From Ceratotherium simum simum (lineage: Eukaryota > Chordata > Mammalia > Perissodactyla > Rhinocerotidae), in assembly GCF_000283155.1 (NCBI RefSeq), contig NW_004454166.1:17090012-17154011 (forward strand): a stretch of 64,000 nucleotides of DNA, written 5' to 3'. The translations under genes and the position numbers were made by a program. Every line of letters starts with the position of its first letter. The stretch's first letter is position 1. A model generated the notes under the pieces. It searched no databases. It was not told the DNA's origin and saw only the letters and a program-made list of their open reading frames with translations. Of this stretch, positions 1 through 11,800 are shown piece after piece.

Positions 1-193
1 CACACATCCCTTCCTTCTGGAACCTTCTCAGGCAGGGTTCAGGACATCTCAGCCCAATCATCAGCCCTCTGCTCACACATCCCTTCCTTCTGGAAACTTC
101 TCAGGCAGGGTTCAGGACATCTCAGCCCCCATCATCAGCCCTCTGCTCACACATCCCTTCCTTCTGGAACCTTCTCAGGCAGGGTTTGGGACC
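1..193. repeat. Minisatellite, unit 73-74 bp, about 2.6 copies at the left edge
   Basis: Copies start at 1, 74 and 148 with CACACATCCCTTCC. The first two units are 73 and 74 bp and nearly identical (differences around AACC/AAAC and an extra C). The third copy diverges after about 193. It probably continues to the left of the window. Confidence 0.95.
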
Positions 194-779
194 CTCGGCT
201 GGGTTCTCACAGCCCTTGAGCCCCTGTTGACCATTGTCACACGGACTGGAACTGCCTGGTTATTTCCTGCCTCGTTCTCCCCTCTGGGCTTGGGCACTTC
301 TGTTCCCTGTCCTGGGTACTCTCTGCCCTAAGTTTGCTCTGCCCTGCCCCATCCCCTCATCCAGGTTCCTTCAAACGGTACCTCCTCAGAGGGCTTTCCC
401 CGACCACCCTACGGAAACTAGCCATGTGGGGATTTGAAAAACATGGCTGCAAATTCTCTGACCCTCCTTCTAGGAAGAGGTGGGGTCTCCGCCCCTTCCC
501 TTTGGATCTGGGTGACAGCTTTGACCAATAGCGTTCGGTGGAAGTGACACTATGGGACTTCTGAGGTGGGGTTGTAGAAGGCCGTGGGGCTTCTGCCTTT
601 TCTGCTAGGACACTTGTTCTTGGAGCCCTGAACCGCTATGGAAAGTCCATCCCCTGTGAGGCCGCCATACTGTGAGAAGCCCACGCTGCACGGAGAGGTC
701 GTGTGTGGGTGCTCTGGTCAACTGTCCTGGCTGAACCCAGTTTTTAGTTATCCCAGGCAAAACTCCAGCTGTGTTGTTT
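194..779. other. Intergenic, nothing recognised
   Basis: Unique-looking sequence. No exon, RNA gene or clear repeat is recognised. Confidence 0.5.
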
Positions 780-1303
780 TAGCTTTTTATTGCTGCTGTC
801 ACAAATTACCACAAACTCAGAGGCTTAACACACATTTATTCTCTTACTCTTCTGGAGGTCAAGTTCAAAATGGGCCTCACTGGGCTAAAATCAAGGTGCT
901 GGCTGGGGTGCATTCCTTCCAGAGGCTCTGGGGGAGAATCCACGTCTTTGCCTTTTCCAGCTTCTAGAGGCCGCCTGCAATCCTTGGCTCGTGGCCCCCT
1001 CCTCCACCTTCAAAGCTAACAGCGTAGCATTTTCTAAGCTCTCTCTGACCACGACCCCTGCTTCTGTTGTCACATCTTTCTCCAATTTTCCTGGCTCCCT
1101 CTTTCCCTTATAAAGACTCTCACGATTACCTCGGCTCCATCTGGGTAATCCAGGATCCTCTCCCCACTTCAAAATCCTTAATTTGGTCACATCTGCAAGT
1201 CCTTTTTACTGTGTGAGACAGCATATTCACAGGTTCCGGGGGGTTAGGACGTGGACGTCTTTGGTGATGGTGGGGCATTTCTCTGCCTACCATCCATGAA
1301 TGG
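780..1303. repeat. Old interspersed repeat, family not assigned
   Basis: Recognisable mammalian repeat sequence, from TATTGCTGCTGTCACAAATTACC through TTCTGGAGGTCAAG to ATATTCACAGGTTCCGG and ATTTCTCTGCCTACCAT. I know the consensus as a common genomic repeat but cannot name the family securely. Confidence 0.6.
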
Positions 1304-1620
1304 AGATGCTTCCAGATGATTCCAGCCCCCAGCTGTTAGGATCACCCGCAGCCATTTCAGTCTTCCTGGCCGAGGCCCCAGATGTCACGGGGCTGAGACC
1401 AGCCCTCCCCACTGTGCTCTGCCCGAATTCTTGACACACAGTATCCCTGAGCCCAAAATGGTGGTTGTGTTGGGCCAGGAAGCTGGCATTTGTTTTTTAC
1501 GCAGCGACTAATAACTTGAACATCTTTCGCATGATATTCACACCACTTAGCCTGCTTGGTTTTTCTTCACAGCATTTATAGAATTATATTCTGCATTTAA
1601 GAGTTTCCTTGTTTCTTTTT
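1304..1620. other. Intergenic, nothing recognised
   Basis: No exon, RNA gene or clear repeat is seen. Confidence 0.4.
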
Positions 1621-1621
1621 G

Positions 1622-2325
1622 TTTTCAATTATTTATTGAGGTCATATTGGCTTATAACATTGTGTAATTTCAGGTGTATGTGATCATTTATCAGTTTCTC
1701 TATAGACTGCATTGTGCTCACCACCAATAGTCTAATTTTTATCCATCACCATATATATTTGCCCCTTTACCCCTTGTGCCCACCCCCCAACCCCCTTCCC
1801 CCGGTAACCACTAATCTGTTCTCTTTATCCATGTGTTTGTTTATCTTCCACATATGAGTGAAATCATGCGGTGTTTGTCTTTCTCTGTCTGGCTTATTTC
1901 ACTTAACGTAATACCCTCGAGGTCCATCTATGTTGTTGCAAATGGGACGATTTTGCCTTTTTTTACGGCTGAGTAGTAATCCATTGTATATATATACCAC
2001 ATCTTCTTTATCCAATCATCAGTTGATGGGCACTTGGGTTGCTTCCACTTCTTGGCTATAGTGAATAATGCTGCAATGAACAGAGGGGGTGCATAAATCT
2101 CTTTGAATTGTTGATTTCAAGTTCTTTGGATAAATACCCAGTAGTGGAATAGCTGGGTCATATGGTATTTCAATTTTTAATTTTTTGAGAAATCTCCATA
2201 CTGTTTTCCGTAGAGGCTGCACCAGTTTGCATTCCCACCAGCAGTGTATGAGAGTTTCCTTTTTTCCACATCCTCTCCAACATCTGTTATTTTTTGTCTT
2301 GGTGATTACAGCCATTCTAAGACTT
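1622..2325 (-). mobile_element. L1 LINE fragment, 3' end, minus orientation
   Basis: Read on the minus strand, this is the C-terminal part of L1 ORF2 followed by the L1 3' UTR. On the + strand the landmarks are CATCCTCTCCAACATCTG, CCAGCAGTGTATGAGAG and CCACATATGAGTGAAATCATG. The element is 5'-truncated, as usual. Its type fits L1 of laurasiatherian mammals. Confidence 0.9.
2019..2315 (-). pseudogene. L1 ORF2p C-terminal remnant (non-functional)
   Basis: The minus-strand reading frame contains the ORF2 C-terminal hallmarks [13 protein letters not shown] and [20 protein letters not shown]. These belong to the zinc-knuckle-proximal C-terminal segment of the LINE-1 reverse-transcriptase protein. 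The frame is lost near 2040 and continues in another frame, and the endonuclease and RT domains are absent. It is therefore a dead fragment inside the 1622-2325 element. Confidence 0.9.
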
Positions 2326-2439
2326 TTCTTGTTTATTTTCTGTCTCCCTCAACTGGAATACTTATCCCCAGCACCTAACCATGCCTACAGATATTTGTTC
2401 AACAAATAAGTTCCTGTCTCCCCCATCAGACTGTAAGCT

Positions 2440-2545
2440 ACCTGAGGTTAAAAACAGGTCTGTCTTGACAAACACTGGGTCCCCAGAACCCCAGTTGGGC
2501 CCCAACCCAGAGCAGGGGCTCAGTACGTGTTGAACAAATAACTCT
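2440..2545 (+). repeat. L2 LINE 3'-end fragment
   Basis: CTGTAAGCTACCTGAGG ... CCCAGAGCAGGGGCTCAGTACGTGTTGAACAAATAA matches the L2 3' terminal pattern (activity summary motif followed by CTCAATAAATG-type tail). Confidence 0.6.
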
Positions 2546-5500
2546 CTTCTCTCCATTTAACCGTCTCTTCCCTGAGAATCATGAAGTCAGAGGGGGCTTA
2601 GAAGGTGCCTCTGATATTTATCTTTCCAGGCATCACTAACTCAAATGCCTGCAGGGGTTAGTTGTGAACATATGGACAAATTGGGCCAGTTGAACTGTAA
2701 GGCAGTTGGAAGTGGTGAGGCCTGTGGCCAACTGGAAATTGCATGCCCTACCACCCTAGGCATTTTAAAGAAAGGTGGACATGTGTGGACAACCAATCAA
2801 AACACGCCTTCTCTTGTTATTCTCCTCCCCTTCTCAGGTCCCCCCATCCACTCTGCCCTTCCTTGCCCTGCCAGGTGGCCCAGGAGGCTGATCTTTACAA
2901 GTTGGATGGCCTCACCTTGGCTCCCTTGCCCCCTAGCTTCTGAATGGGTTTGGCCTGTGATGGAAGGGCAGGAGGGGAGAGAGGCGGGGGTGCTCACTCC
3001 CTCCCTGCCCTGCTGTAGCTCTGGGCATGGCTGCTTTCCTCAGGATGCACCTCCTTCTTGGCTCTACCAACTTGTTCCCTCTCCCTGCCCCTTCAGACTG
3101 GGATGGCACAGGCTTCTCCCTGCCACCAGCCCCAGGATGCCTCACCAGCCCTGGCTGACTCCCAGAACCCTACCCTCTCCTCTGTGGATGCCTAGCTTGG
3201 AATATTTCCACTGAGAAGTTCCATTCCAATGTTCTTTTTATCATCATGGGTAGTAGTACTACCATCGTTTATAAGCTACTTGGTCTCTTTGCCTGGAGCG
3301 TTAAATGCTCTCTCCGTTGACCCCCTTAGCGTGTGCTGCCTCCTGCCAGGATCCTGAGTGTGACAACATCTGTAGACCTCATTTGGCCCTGGATTTTGAT
3401 CCAATCCCCTAACCAGGCCAGAGTTTCCCCTGAAGCCTCTGCCAAGGAGTCACTGATTTCTGCTTGAGCTGTCCCCACCCCCCAGGACTGGTTGTTTACC
3501 ATCTTCCATATTCCCCCGTTCATTGCTTGAACCTCATCAAGTTCCTTCTCAGCGTGAGCTGAAATCTCCCTCTGGAGCTTCCCCCTGAGGCCACCCAGAT
3601 CGCGTGGACTGTCTGACACGGGACAATCCTTCATACACTGTCTCCCCCACTGAGACGCCTCTGCTTCGGATCAGCCTCTCCTGGTATTTCATCTGGGCCT
3701 CAGAGGCGCCCCGTCTCTCCTCGCCCCAATGTCCCACCTAGACGTACACGGGTTTGTCCACCTCTGTTGATCTTCTTCCTGGGCATTGGAGACCAAGAAG
3801 GGGCTGGGATATTTCCCCACTTGGGCTGGAATGGATTGTTTTTATTAACAGTAACTGAATCACGTTTCCATTATCAGACAGATTTAACGAGCTTTGGGGA
3901 CAACTTTCCCATACAATTGGCTTTGATCCATGGTGATCAATGAGTCCCCTGCACCCCGATCTTATTCACATATTCCCTCATGGTCAGGGCAATGCTCCAG
4001 AATCCCACCATTGTCCGTATGGGTCTGCCATGGCCATCCAAAGTAGGTGGGTACAGCTCTGACTCTCTGGACCCTTTCTGGGTAGAGGCCAATAGTCTCT
4101 GTCCCTCTCTGGGACTACTTTTCTTCTTTTGAAAAATGAAGCATTTAGATTGGGTGGTTAGAAAAAAAGGCAGAGTCTGACATCGTCTGTGTCTGGGCCT
4201 TCTTTTCCATAGCACGTTATCACAGTGGTAAGTTTCCATTCACGGATGTAAATATCTGACTAACGCCAATCTCCCTACTAGACCACGGGCTCCACCAGGG
4301 TACAAACCTTTGTTTCCTCTGGGTGTGGTGCATCCTCTGACAGTAGTAGGTCCTCAGTAAATGTTGGTTAAATGAATGACTGCCTGGCTGAATTTTAAAA
4401 TACTGTCCTCAGCTCAGCATGAGTAGAGAGCCCAGCTCAACTCGCAGATCACCTGGGGACGCCGTGCTGGCCCCCAGCCCCAAATGAGACACTCAAGAGC
4501 TTCCTTGAAAAATTTAAAAAAAGAAAGAATATTCTTTCTTCCTCGTGGCCCACCTGGCTGCCAGGCCCCCTTAAATGCCCCAGGAATAGTCCTCAGAGGC
4601 TGCCGTGGTGAACAGCCTAGAACTCTCTGAGGCGCTGCATTGGGTTGCCTTTTTTTCCTGCTGCCTCCTAATATTAACCTGGCGCTGGGCTCCCGGCCCC
4701 CACGCAGTGATGGGAGGCCCTGGATGGAGCCAGAAAACAGATCCATCTGGAAATAGAAAAATAATCCCAACACTAGCGGTTTTGTCTGGCCTCCCCAGTG
4801 GGGTGTGGAGCAGGCCCATGAAAGGGGCTTTGAGGGCTGGTGGGTGAGGGCCGTGGAAGGGAGAGCCCGCGCACCCAGCACCAGCTGGGTACCTGTGCCC
4901 AGGCCCCCAGGGCCAGGGGCAGATCTGCAGGGCTCAGGGGCTGTGTCCCAGCTGACTCTGTCAGCAGCCGGGACTCCACAGTCTTCCAGCCCGACCGTGA
5001 ATCTGTGTGAGCTTGAGTGAGTTGCTGAGCCTTTCTAGGCCACACTGCCCCTGTATTTAAAATGGGGGTAATAAGACCTACGGCTAGGAATTGACCCCAT
5101 GGCCAGAGCTCCCGGCATGGTGCCTTGGGTGGACAGAGGGCGGACAAATAGCAGCTCTCACAGTTAACTGTTGTTTCTGACTTCAGGAGATGTGGTTGAC
5201 AATGTATTGCACCAAAACACAGGGTGACCTGGGTGAGCCCATTGTGCCTCTGTCTTCCCATCTGGGCAATGGGAAGTGGCCCAGTGCCCCCCAGTCCTGG
5301 AACCCAGGGAGGTGAGGCTCAGCAGCTGTCTGCCCCGAGGACAGAAAGAGATGCCTCCCTCTCACGGAGAGCCTACCTGCATGTACAGGGCCTGGGCAGA
5401 CTACTCAGAAGTGGCTAGAAGCTCCCATGGCCTGTCACTTGCTTCCTAGGAGAGCCCGTGAGCAGCCTGGGGCCTCTGCTGGTGCTGTTCGCTATTTCCA

Positions 5501-6052
5501 TAACTCGGGAGGCTGGGTGCTGGCAGGAAGGAGTTGCTTCCAGAGACCCAAAGGGCCCAGGATGGGGGCAGACGCTGCCTCAGGTTGGCCCACAGCAGCA
5601 CCTGCTGCCTGCTGTACCTGTGGGCGGTGTGAGGGAAGGAGCCCCGGGTGTGGGGCCATTTTCACCATGCTTGGTGTGTTCTTAGGCAAGTTATGTCCTT
5701 CCTTGTTGATGTTTCCCATTCACTCATTCATTCATTCAGCAAATATATATTGAGTGTCAATCACCTCTACTGCAGGATCTATCCTTGTCCTTAGAAATAT
5801 CAATAAATAACAAAATGTTTATCCTCTTCGAGGGCAGGAGGTGGGAGGAGAGCACTGGAGGGGGGGCAAGTTGGGATACGGGGAGGTTTTGGATAGGTTG
5901 AGTTTGTGTGTCCATGGGACAGGTGGGGAGGACCTACAGGAAGTTGGATAGACAAGCATGAAGCTCGTGGGAGACGACTGTGCTAGAGACAGAGCACTGA
6001 AGGGAAGGAGGGCCTGTCTGGCCTCATTTCCCCCACTTCCCCACACCCCTCT
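2546..6052. other. Intergenic stretch with only repeat remnants
   Basis: An L2 3' fragment is recognisable at about 4262-4378 and a weak MIR fragment at about 5000-5080. Otherwise the sequence appears unique. No ORF with recognisable homology, no splice-supported exon and no RNA gene is seen. Confidence 0.5.
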
Positions 6053-6660
6053 GTGCGGGTGATGATGGTGATGACAGTGATTACAATGGTGAGGATGGCA
6101 GTGTTGGTGACGATGATGACGATCACAGTGATGATGATGATGGCGATGATGGTGGTGGTGATGATGATGATGATTAGGGTGGTGATGATGATGACGGCAG
6201 TGATGATGATGATGGCGATGATGGTGATGATGATCATGATGATGCTGATGATGATGATGATGGCGATGATGGTGGTGATGAGGATGGTGATGATGGTGGT
6301 GGTGATGATGGTAGTTATGATGATGTTGATGGTGATGGTGATGATGATGATGATGATCATGGTGAAGATGATGGTGATGGCGATGATGGTGATGATGACG
6401 ATTATGGTGGTGATGATGATGGCGATGATGGTGGTGGTTATGATGTGATGATTATGGTGAAGATGATAATGATGGTGGTGGTGATGGTGATGATGATGAT
6501 TATGGTGGTGATGATGATGGTGATGATGGCAACGAAGATGATGAGGCGATGATGATGATGATGATGATGATGATAATGATGGTGATGGTGATGATGGCAG
6601 TGATGGTGATGATGATGATAATGATGGTGATGGTGATGATGATGACGATCATGCTGGTGA
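6053..6660. repeat. Long degenerate GAT/GGT trinucleotide array (about 600 bp)
   Basis: Runs of GATGATGATGGTGATGG with interspersed GAC, GGC and CAT variants. The + frames read as poly-Met/Val and the - frames as poly-His/Ile, so these ORFs are artefacts of the repeat. Confidence 0.97.
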
Positions 6661-6667
6661 CCACAAG

Positions 6668-6810
6668 CATTTATCACGGGCTTACTCAATGCCAGGCAGG
6701 CCCCATATCAAGTGATTTTCATATGACCTTTCATTTAATTATCAGAACAACCCTGAGGAGTAAGTCTAATTATTCCTATTTTCAGAAAGAATTGAAGCTG
6801 AGAGGTAAGC
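6668..6810 (-). repeat. MIR fragment, minus orientation
   Basis: GGCTTACTCAATGCCAGGC ... CATTTAATTATCAGAACAACCCTGAGGAGTAAG ... TTTTCAGA, the MIR antisense pattern. Confidence 0.65.
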
Positions 6811-7218
6811 GTCTTTGGCCAGGTTCTCTAGAAACAAAGCCTGAGAGAGAGAGATTCAGATGTGTGGTTTACTGATTAACATTGGAAGGGAGTGAGGGCA
6901 GCCAAGGGGAACAGGAGAGGGAAGGGCAAGGAGGGAGGTGTGGGTTCTGTGGCATGGATCGCACAACAGGCACGAGCAGGCTTGTGCACCTGTATATCAG
7001 ACCCTGGCCTCCGAGGACCATACTCTGGATGAGCCCACCAGACTTGCATTACTTTGAGATGGGCGCACAGCAGGTAATCTGGGCTCACTGGGCTCTGCAG
7101 CCTCTGGGGGCTTCTGAGGGGCCTCTGGGAGTCATCCAGGCTCTGGCTGAATGTGGAGGGCCCTCCTGGCTAGGGGTTCAGTCTCAGTGTCTTCCAGTGC
7201 CTCTCCTGGCCTGTCCTT
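6811..7218. other. Intergenic, nothing recognised
   Basis: Sequence between the GAT array and the TGTG array. No exon or named repeat is seen. Confidence 0.4.
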
Positions 7219-7668
7219 GGTGTGTGTGACTGCGTGTGTGTGACTGTGTATGTGTGTCATTGTGTGTGTGAGGCTGTCAGTGTGCCTGTGTGTGTGACTG
7301 TGTGTGTACAGTGTGTGTGGCTGTATGTGTGTGGCTGTGTGTGACTGTATGTATGTGACTGTGTGAGTGTTTGTGTGTGACTGTGTGTGTGACTGTGTGT
7401 GCGTGTATGTGTGTATGCGTGTGACTCTGTGTGTGTGACTGTGTGTACGTGTGTATGCGTGTGACTCTGTGTGACTCTGTGTGTGTGACTGTGTGTGAGT
7501 CTGTGTTTGTGACTGTGTCTGTGACTGTGTGTGTGTATGTGTATGACTCTGTGTGTGTGACTGTGTGTGTGACTGTGTGTGTGTATGTGTGTGACTCTGT
7601 GTGTGTGACTGTGTCTGTGACTGTGTGTGTGAGTGTGTGACTGTGTGTGTGTATGTGTGTGACTGCGT
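7219..7668. repeat. TG-rich tandem array, core TGTGTGTGAC
   Basis: About 450 bp of alternating TGTGTGTGAC, TGTGTATGTGTG and TGACTCTG units. Alternating purine-pyrimidine DNA of this kind may adopt Z-form. Antisense ORFs (Ser-His-Thr repeats) are artefacts. Confidence 0.97.
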
Positions 7669-8300
7669 GTCTCCTCTCTCTCCCTGGCCCACATCTCTCT
7701 CCATTTCTCCTCAGTCTCCTCCTGTACCGTGTATCACTGGCCCCCTCTCGCTCTCCTCCGCGAGGCTTTCTCTCCTCCCTGTGGAAGGCGTCTTTCCCTC
7801 AGAGCCGTCTGTCCTGCTCTTTCTCTGTGTCCATCTTTGGCCATCCTCTATGACTCTGGCGCCTCTTTCTGTTTCCGGTTTCCTTTCCATCTCTGTCCCC
7901 CTGGAATTCTGTCTCTGTCTCTCTCTCCTTCCGTCTCTCCCTCCCTGCCTCTTTCTCTGCTTTCTGTCCTGTCGCTGCCCACAGCTGGGCCTGGTCCTGT
8001 GTGGCTGGACCACTAGAGATGCAGGCAGGGACTGGTGACAGGGCTACAAAGATGTGGCAGGTGCGACTGCAGGGGTCTTGCTGCCCCTGTGAGGGAGCAA
8101 GATGCCCTGACAGTGGACTTCGAGGCTTGGCAGCATTGTCTCCTTGCTGACGCCCCTGCCAGGCAGTGCTCATCCTCCTCCAGAGGGCCAAGCGACGTGT
8201 GCGTGTGTGTGCATGCGGATTTGTGTGTGTGTGTTGTCGGGGGTGGGTGTCAGCCTGGCCCCTGCAGCTGGGAAAAAAGGAGCAGGAGATGTAGCCCCTT
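7669..8300. other. Intergenic, pyrimidine-rich then unique
   Basis: A CT-rich stretch (7670-7975), then unique sequence with a short GT run (8198-8234). No gene is recognised. Confidence 0.4.
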
Positions 8301-8304
8301 CTGT

Positions 8305-8821
8305 TTTTCCCCATCTTCATTGAGATATAATTGACGTACAACACTGTATAAGTCTAAGACATAAAGCATAATGATTTGGTATAGGTATATGTTGTAAAAT
8401 GATTACCACAACAAGTTTAGTTAACACATCCATCACCTCACATAGTTACCATATTTTTGTGTGTGATGAGAACTTTTAAGATCTACTCTCTCTGCAACTT
8501 TCAATATACAATAGAGTATCATTAACTATAGTCACCCTGCTGTACGTTACCTCCCCATGACTTATTCATTTATAACTGGAATTTGTGCCTTTTGACCCCC
8601 TTCACCCATTTCCCCCACCCCCCACCTCTGGCAACTACCAATCCGTTCTTTATTTCTATGAGTTTGGTTTTTAAGAGTCCACATAGAAGTAACATCATAC
8701 AGTATTTGTCTTAAGGTGTCTGGCTGATTGCACTTAGCGTAATGCCCTCAAGGTTCATCCATGTTGTCTCAAATGGCAGTGTTTTCTTCTTTTTTATGGC
8801 TGAGGAATATTCTCTTGTATC
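8305..8821 (-). mobile_element. L1 LINE 3'-UTR fragment, minus orientation
   Basis: On + the landmarks are TCATTGAGATATAATTGACG, CATCACCTCACATAGTTACC and AATGCCCTCAAGGTTCATCC, the antisense of an older L1M 3' UTR. No coding part is preserved. Confidence 0.85.
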
Positions 8822-11800
8822 CAGAGACATGCAGCCACTTCTGATGGGCTTGTGCTCCACCCCACGCCCAGCCATCCTTGAGCTGTGAGTCCAAACCAGA
8901 CTCCGTGTAGACAGCAGCCGGCTCTATTCAAGATGGCAGGAGGGGCTGAATGGAGACCAAAGGCAAGGATGATGCTAGACCCCAGTTGGAGATACGCAGC
9001 ATCAGCACTGGGTAATCGGGATCCGGCCCTACAGAAGGGGAAGCCCAGTGCTCATATTTTCGGATGGAGAACCAAGGCCCGGGGGTGGGGGTTGAGGAAG
9101 TGGGTGGGGGGGAGTGGACAGACTTGTTCAAGGTCTCAGAGTGAGTTGCGGTGGATCCAGGGCCAGACCAGGGCTCCGGACTCCGAGTCTCGCGCTTGTT
9201 GTGTGGCTGCCTGATGCCTCCTCATAAGGGGTGGCTGTTGTCTCTCCCCAGAGGTTCTCAGCTCCCTTGCTGAGGCTGCAGGCAGGCCCCCAGGAGCATG
9301 AGCCAATCAGGCCTCCCCAAATGCTCCACCCCCTTTCCAAGCCCCTCCCTCCCAACCTCGCACACCTAGCTTCAATTTCCCAGAGGAGCCCGGTGCTCAG
9401 ACCTCACCTCCTTGCTGCCCCTACAAACCATACCCACGCCTTGCTCCACTCCCCCTGGGTTCGACTCTTGTCTTTAGCAAGGACCCAGCCGCCTGCTCCA
9501 ATAAATCCTCCAAGATCACATGCAAATAAATGTGTGTGGGACGATGAGCTTGTGAGGTACTCATTAGCACTAAGGTGTGTGTGTTCTCCCTTCACCCCAG
9601 TTCAAGCAGGCGGTCGGCCCTTAAGATGTTCTGGTCACTGGAGTTTTGGAAGAGCTGCAAACTGGGGCTCATTGATGTTAAAACTGTGTGAGCTCAGAGA
9701 GCAGATGAGGCTCTGTGTCCCTGAGGGGAAGGGAAGGGCGAGTGCCTCTGAAAGCAAGGAGGAGGTGAAAGTTGGTGTTGGTGGGTCCTCACGTTGGTGG
9801 GAAACAGATAAAGCCCTAAAAAGGATGCTCCATGGTGTCCCTAGGGAGGCTGGACCCAACACATTGGTGTCCCAGATTCCCACGTCTAAAGCATGCCACC
9901 AGGTCACTGGACATAAAGGGACATCTGGCACAGACAAGGAGAAACTCAGTGGCCACATCTGGGAGCAGAAGGACAGAGACATCTCCCAGAATGTGTTATA
10001 AGACCCCAGGACCTTTGCATGGCCAGAACCAGGATAGAATAGAAGGATGCAGGGAGCCTCAGGAATGACCAGCACTGAACTTCCTGCCAGCATGGTGACA
10101 CATGGACTGAAAGTTGGATTTTAGTTTATTCAAAGAAGAAAAAAGAAGGTCATATTCTTGTGCCCTGAGTTGTGGACAGAGATTTTGCTTTTGCGTGTGT
10201 TGAATAAATGAGTAAGACAATGAAAGAGGAATGAAGGGTCCGCTCCCCTCCAGCATAACACAGAGACCTTCTTCTAATGGAGCAGCTCCTACAGGTGGGG
10301 TTTCCAACAAGGGTAGGCCGTGGAAGGACATATTTTGAGGTTGATGGACCTCTGAATCACCCAGATATGGCCCTTCTGTTGCTGGTCGGGTAAATCAAGA
10401 TGAAACAAGTTAAGATTGGGTCCAGGGACGAGTCCACCTTCCCCAATCTCTCCGATTCTGATTCCTTAGGGGACACGCTGCCTGAGGAAACGTTATTTAC
10501 TGCCTCCCTTTCTCGCTGCCCTATGGGAATGATGCTGATGGGGTGGGGGGCAGGGCATGGGCGCTGGCTGCTGCAGCATCCTTGCCCACACCTAGTGACG
10601 TGGGCTGGGAGGGACTGGGCGGGGTTGGGCGGGGGCCACGTGAGGATATGGCCAGGAGCAGGTCAGAAGGCAAGCTGGGCTCCGGGAGCCTCTGCACCGT
10701 GGAATGCTGCCCATCACAGACGGAGGAGCGCTCAGCCAGCCCCATGGGGCTCCTCCGTGTGTAATCCCTGCTAGGAATGAATGCCCCCTTGTGCGAGGTC
10801 CTTGTCTGCCCTGAAGTAGGTCACAGAGCCCAAGGATCACAGAAATCTTAGCCGCAGAAGCACGGAATCATAGAAGCCGAAAGTCAGCGCCAGGTGGGAT
10901 TCCAGGATTTCAGAGCCCTGGCATCAAAAGCCATTAGAAGTCTAGCGCTTTGGGCGTAAAATTTCATGGTTCAAGTGATCTAGGAGCCACAGCATCATAG
11001 AGCCTTGCACTTGGATGACCCTTAAAAGTTCTCATGTCTGATATACCCCCAGATGCAGCATTTCCTTCTAGCAAGTCCCAGGAGGTAGCAGTCTTCTTCA
11101 GATAGTCGTGGAGGTTACAGCAAGGAAGGACAGGACACGGGATGATTTTAGGAGTTCTGGGGTGGGATTGCTGACCTTGAGTGTCTGTCAGTGGCTATCA
11201 CAGAGTCTGAAATTCCACCATTAGCCGTTCTTTCTTTGGATCTTGAAAGTCCACGGATCTCCAAGGATCTGCTTTGCCTTGAAGCACTTCCTGCATCAGT
11301 AATGCTCAGACCTCCTCTACACGGGCCCTGATGAGCAAGGGACCCCAGATGCAGACGGCCACCTTGGGCCTCTCTCTGCCCCCTCTGCCTAGGACCCTTT
11401 CGCCACTCCAGTGCCACCTCTGGGTCCTCCCTTCCTTTGCTTTGACCACCCAGCTCCTGGCAGGAAACCAGCCGGCTGGGAGAGGCCACTCCAACAGCCC
11501 TGAGGCTGGCCGTGGTGTGCAGTGTGGTCCCGCCTCTAATCCCACCACCTCCTGGGGGCAGGCGGCGTGGCCAGCAGCCTGTAATTTGGGGGTGGGAGAT
11601 GGGACACCCAGGTCAGCTTTGACCACGGGGTCCCCAGAGGAAGGGAGTGGTCCAGAGCCAGGGAGAATCAAAGCTTTCCTCTCAGCTCCCTTGGTGACCA
11701 TGAAGATAAAAATATTTATGGACAATTTTCCTCACTCTGGGGACGGCCGGGCACAGAACAGGGCTGTTTTTTTCCTTGGCTATGACTGACCTCTCAGGAT

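Noticed and set aside
6053..6689. Met-rich, His-rich and Ile-rich ORFs
   Set aside because: Direct products of the GAT triplet array in various frames.
7132..7704. Ser-His-Thr repeat ORFs on the minus strand
   Set aside because: Antisense of the TGTGTGTGAC array, no real gene features.
9231..10001. 256-codon + ORF
   Set aside because: No recognised domain, no coding-like composition and no splice or promoter context; consistent with a chance ORF in GC-rich DNA.
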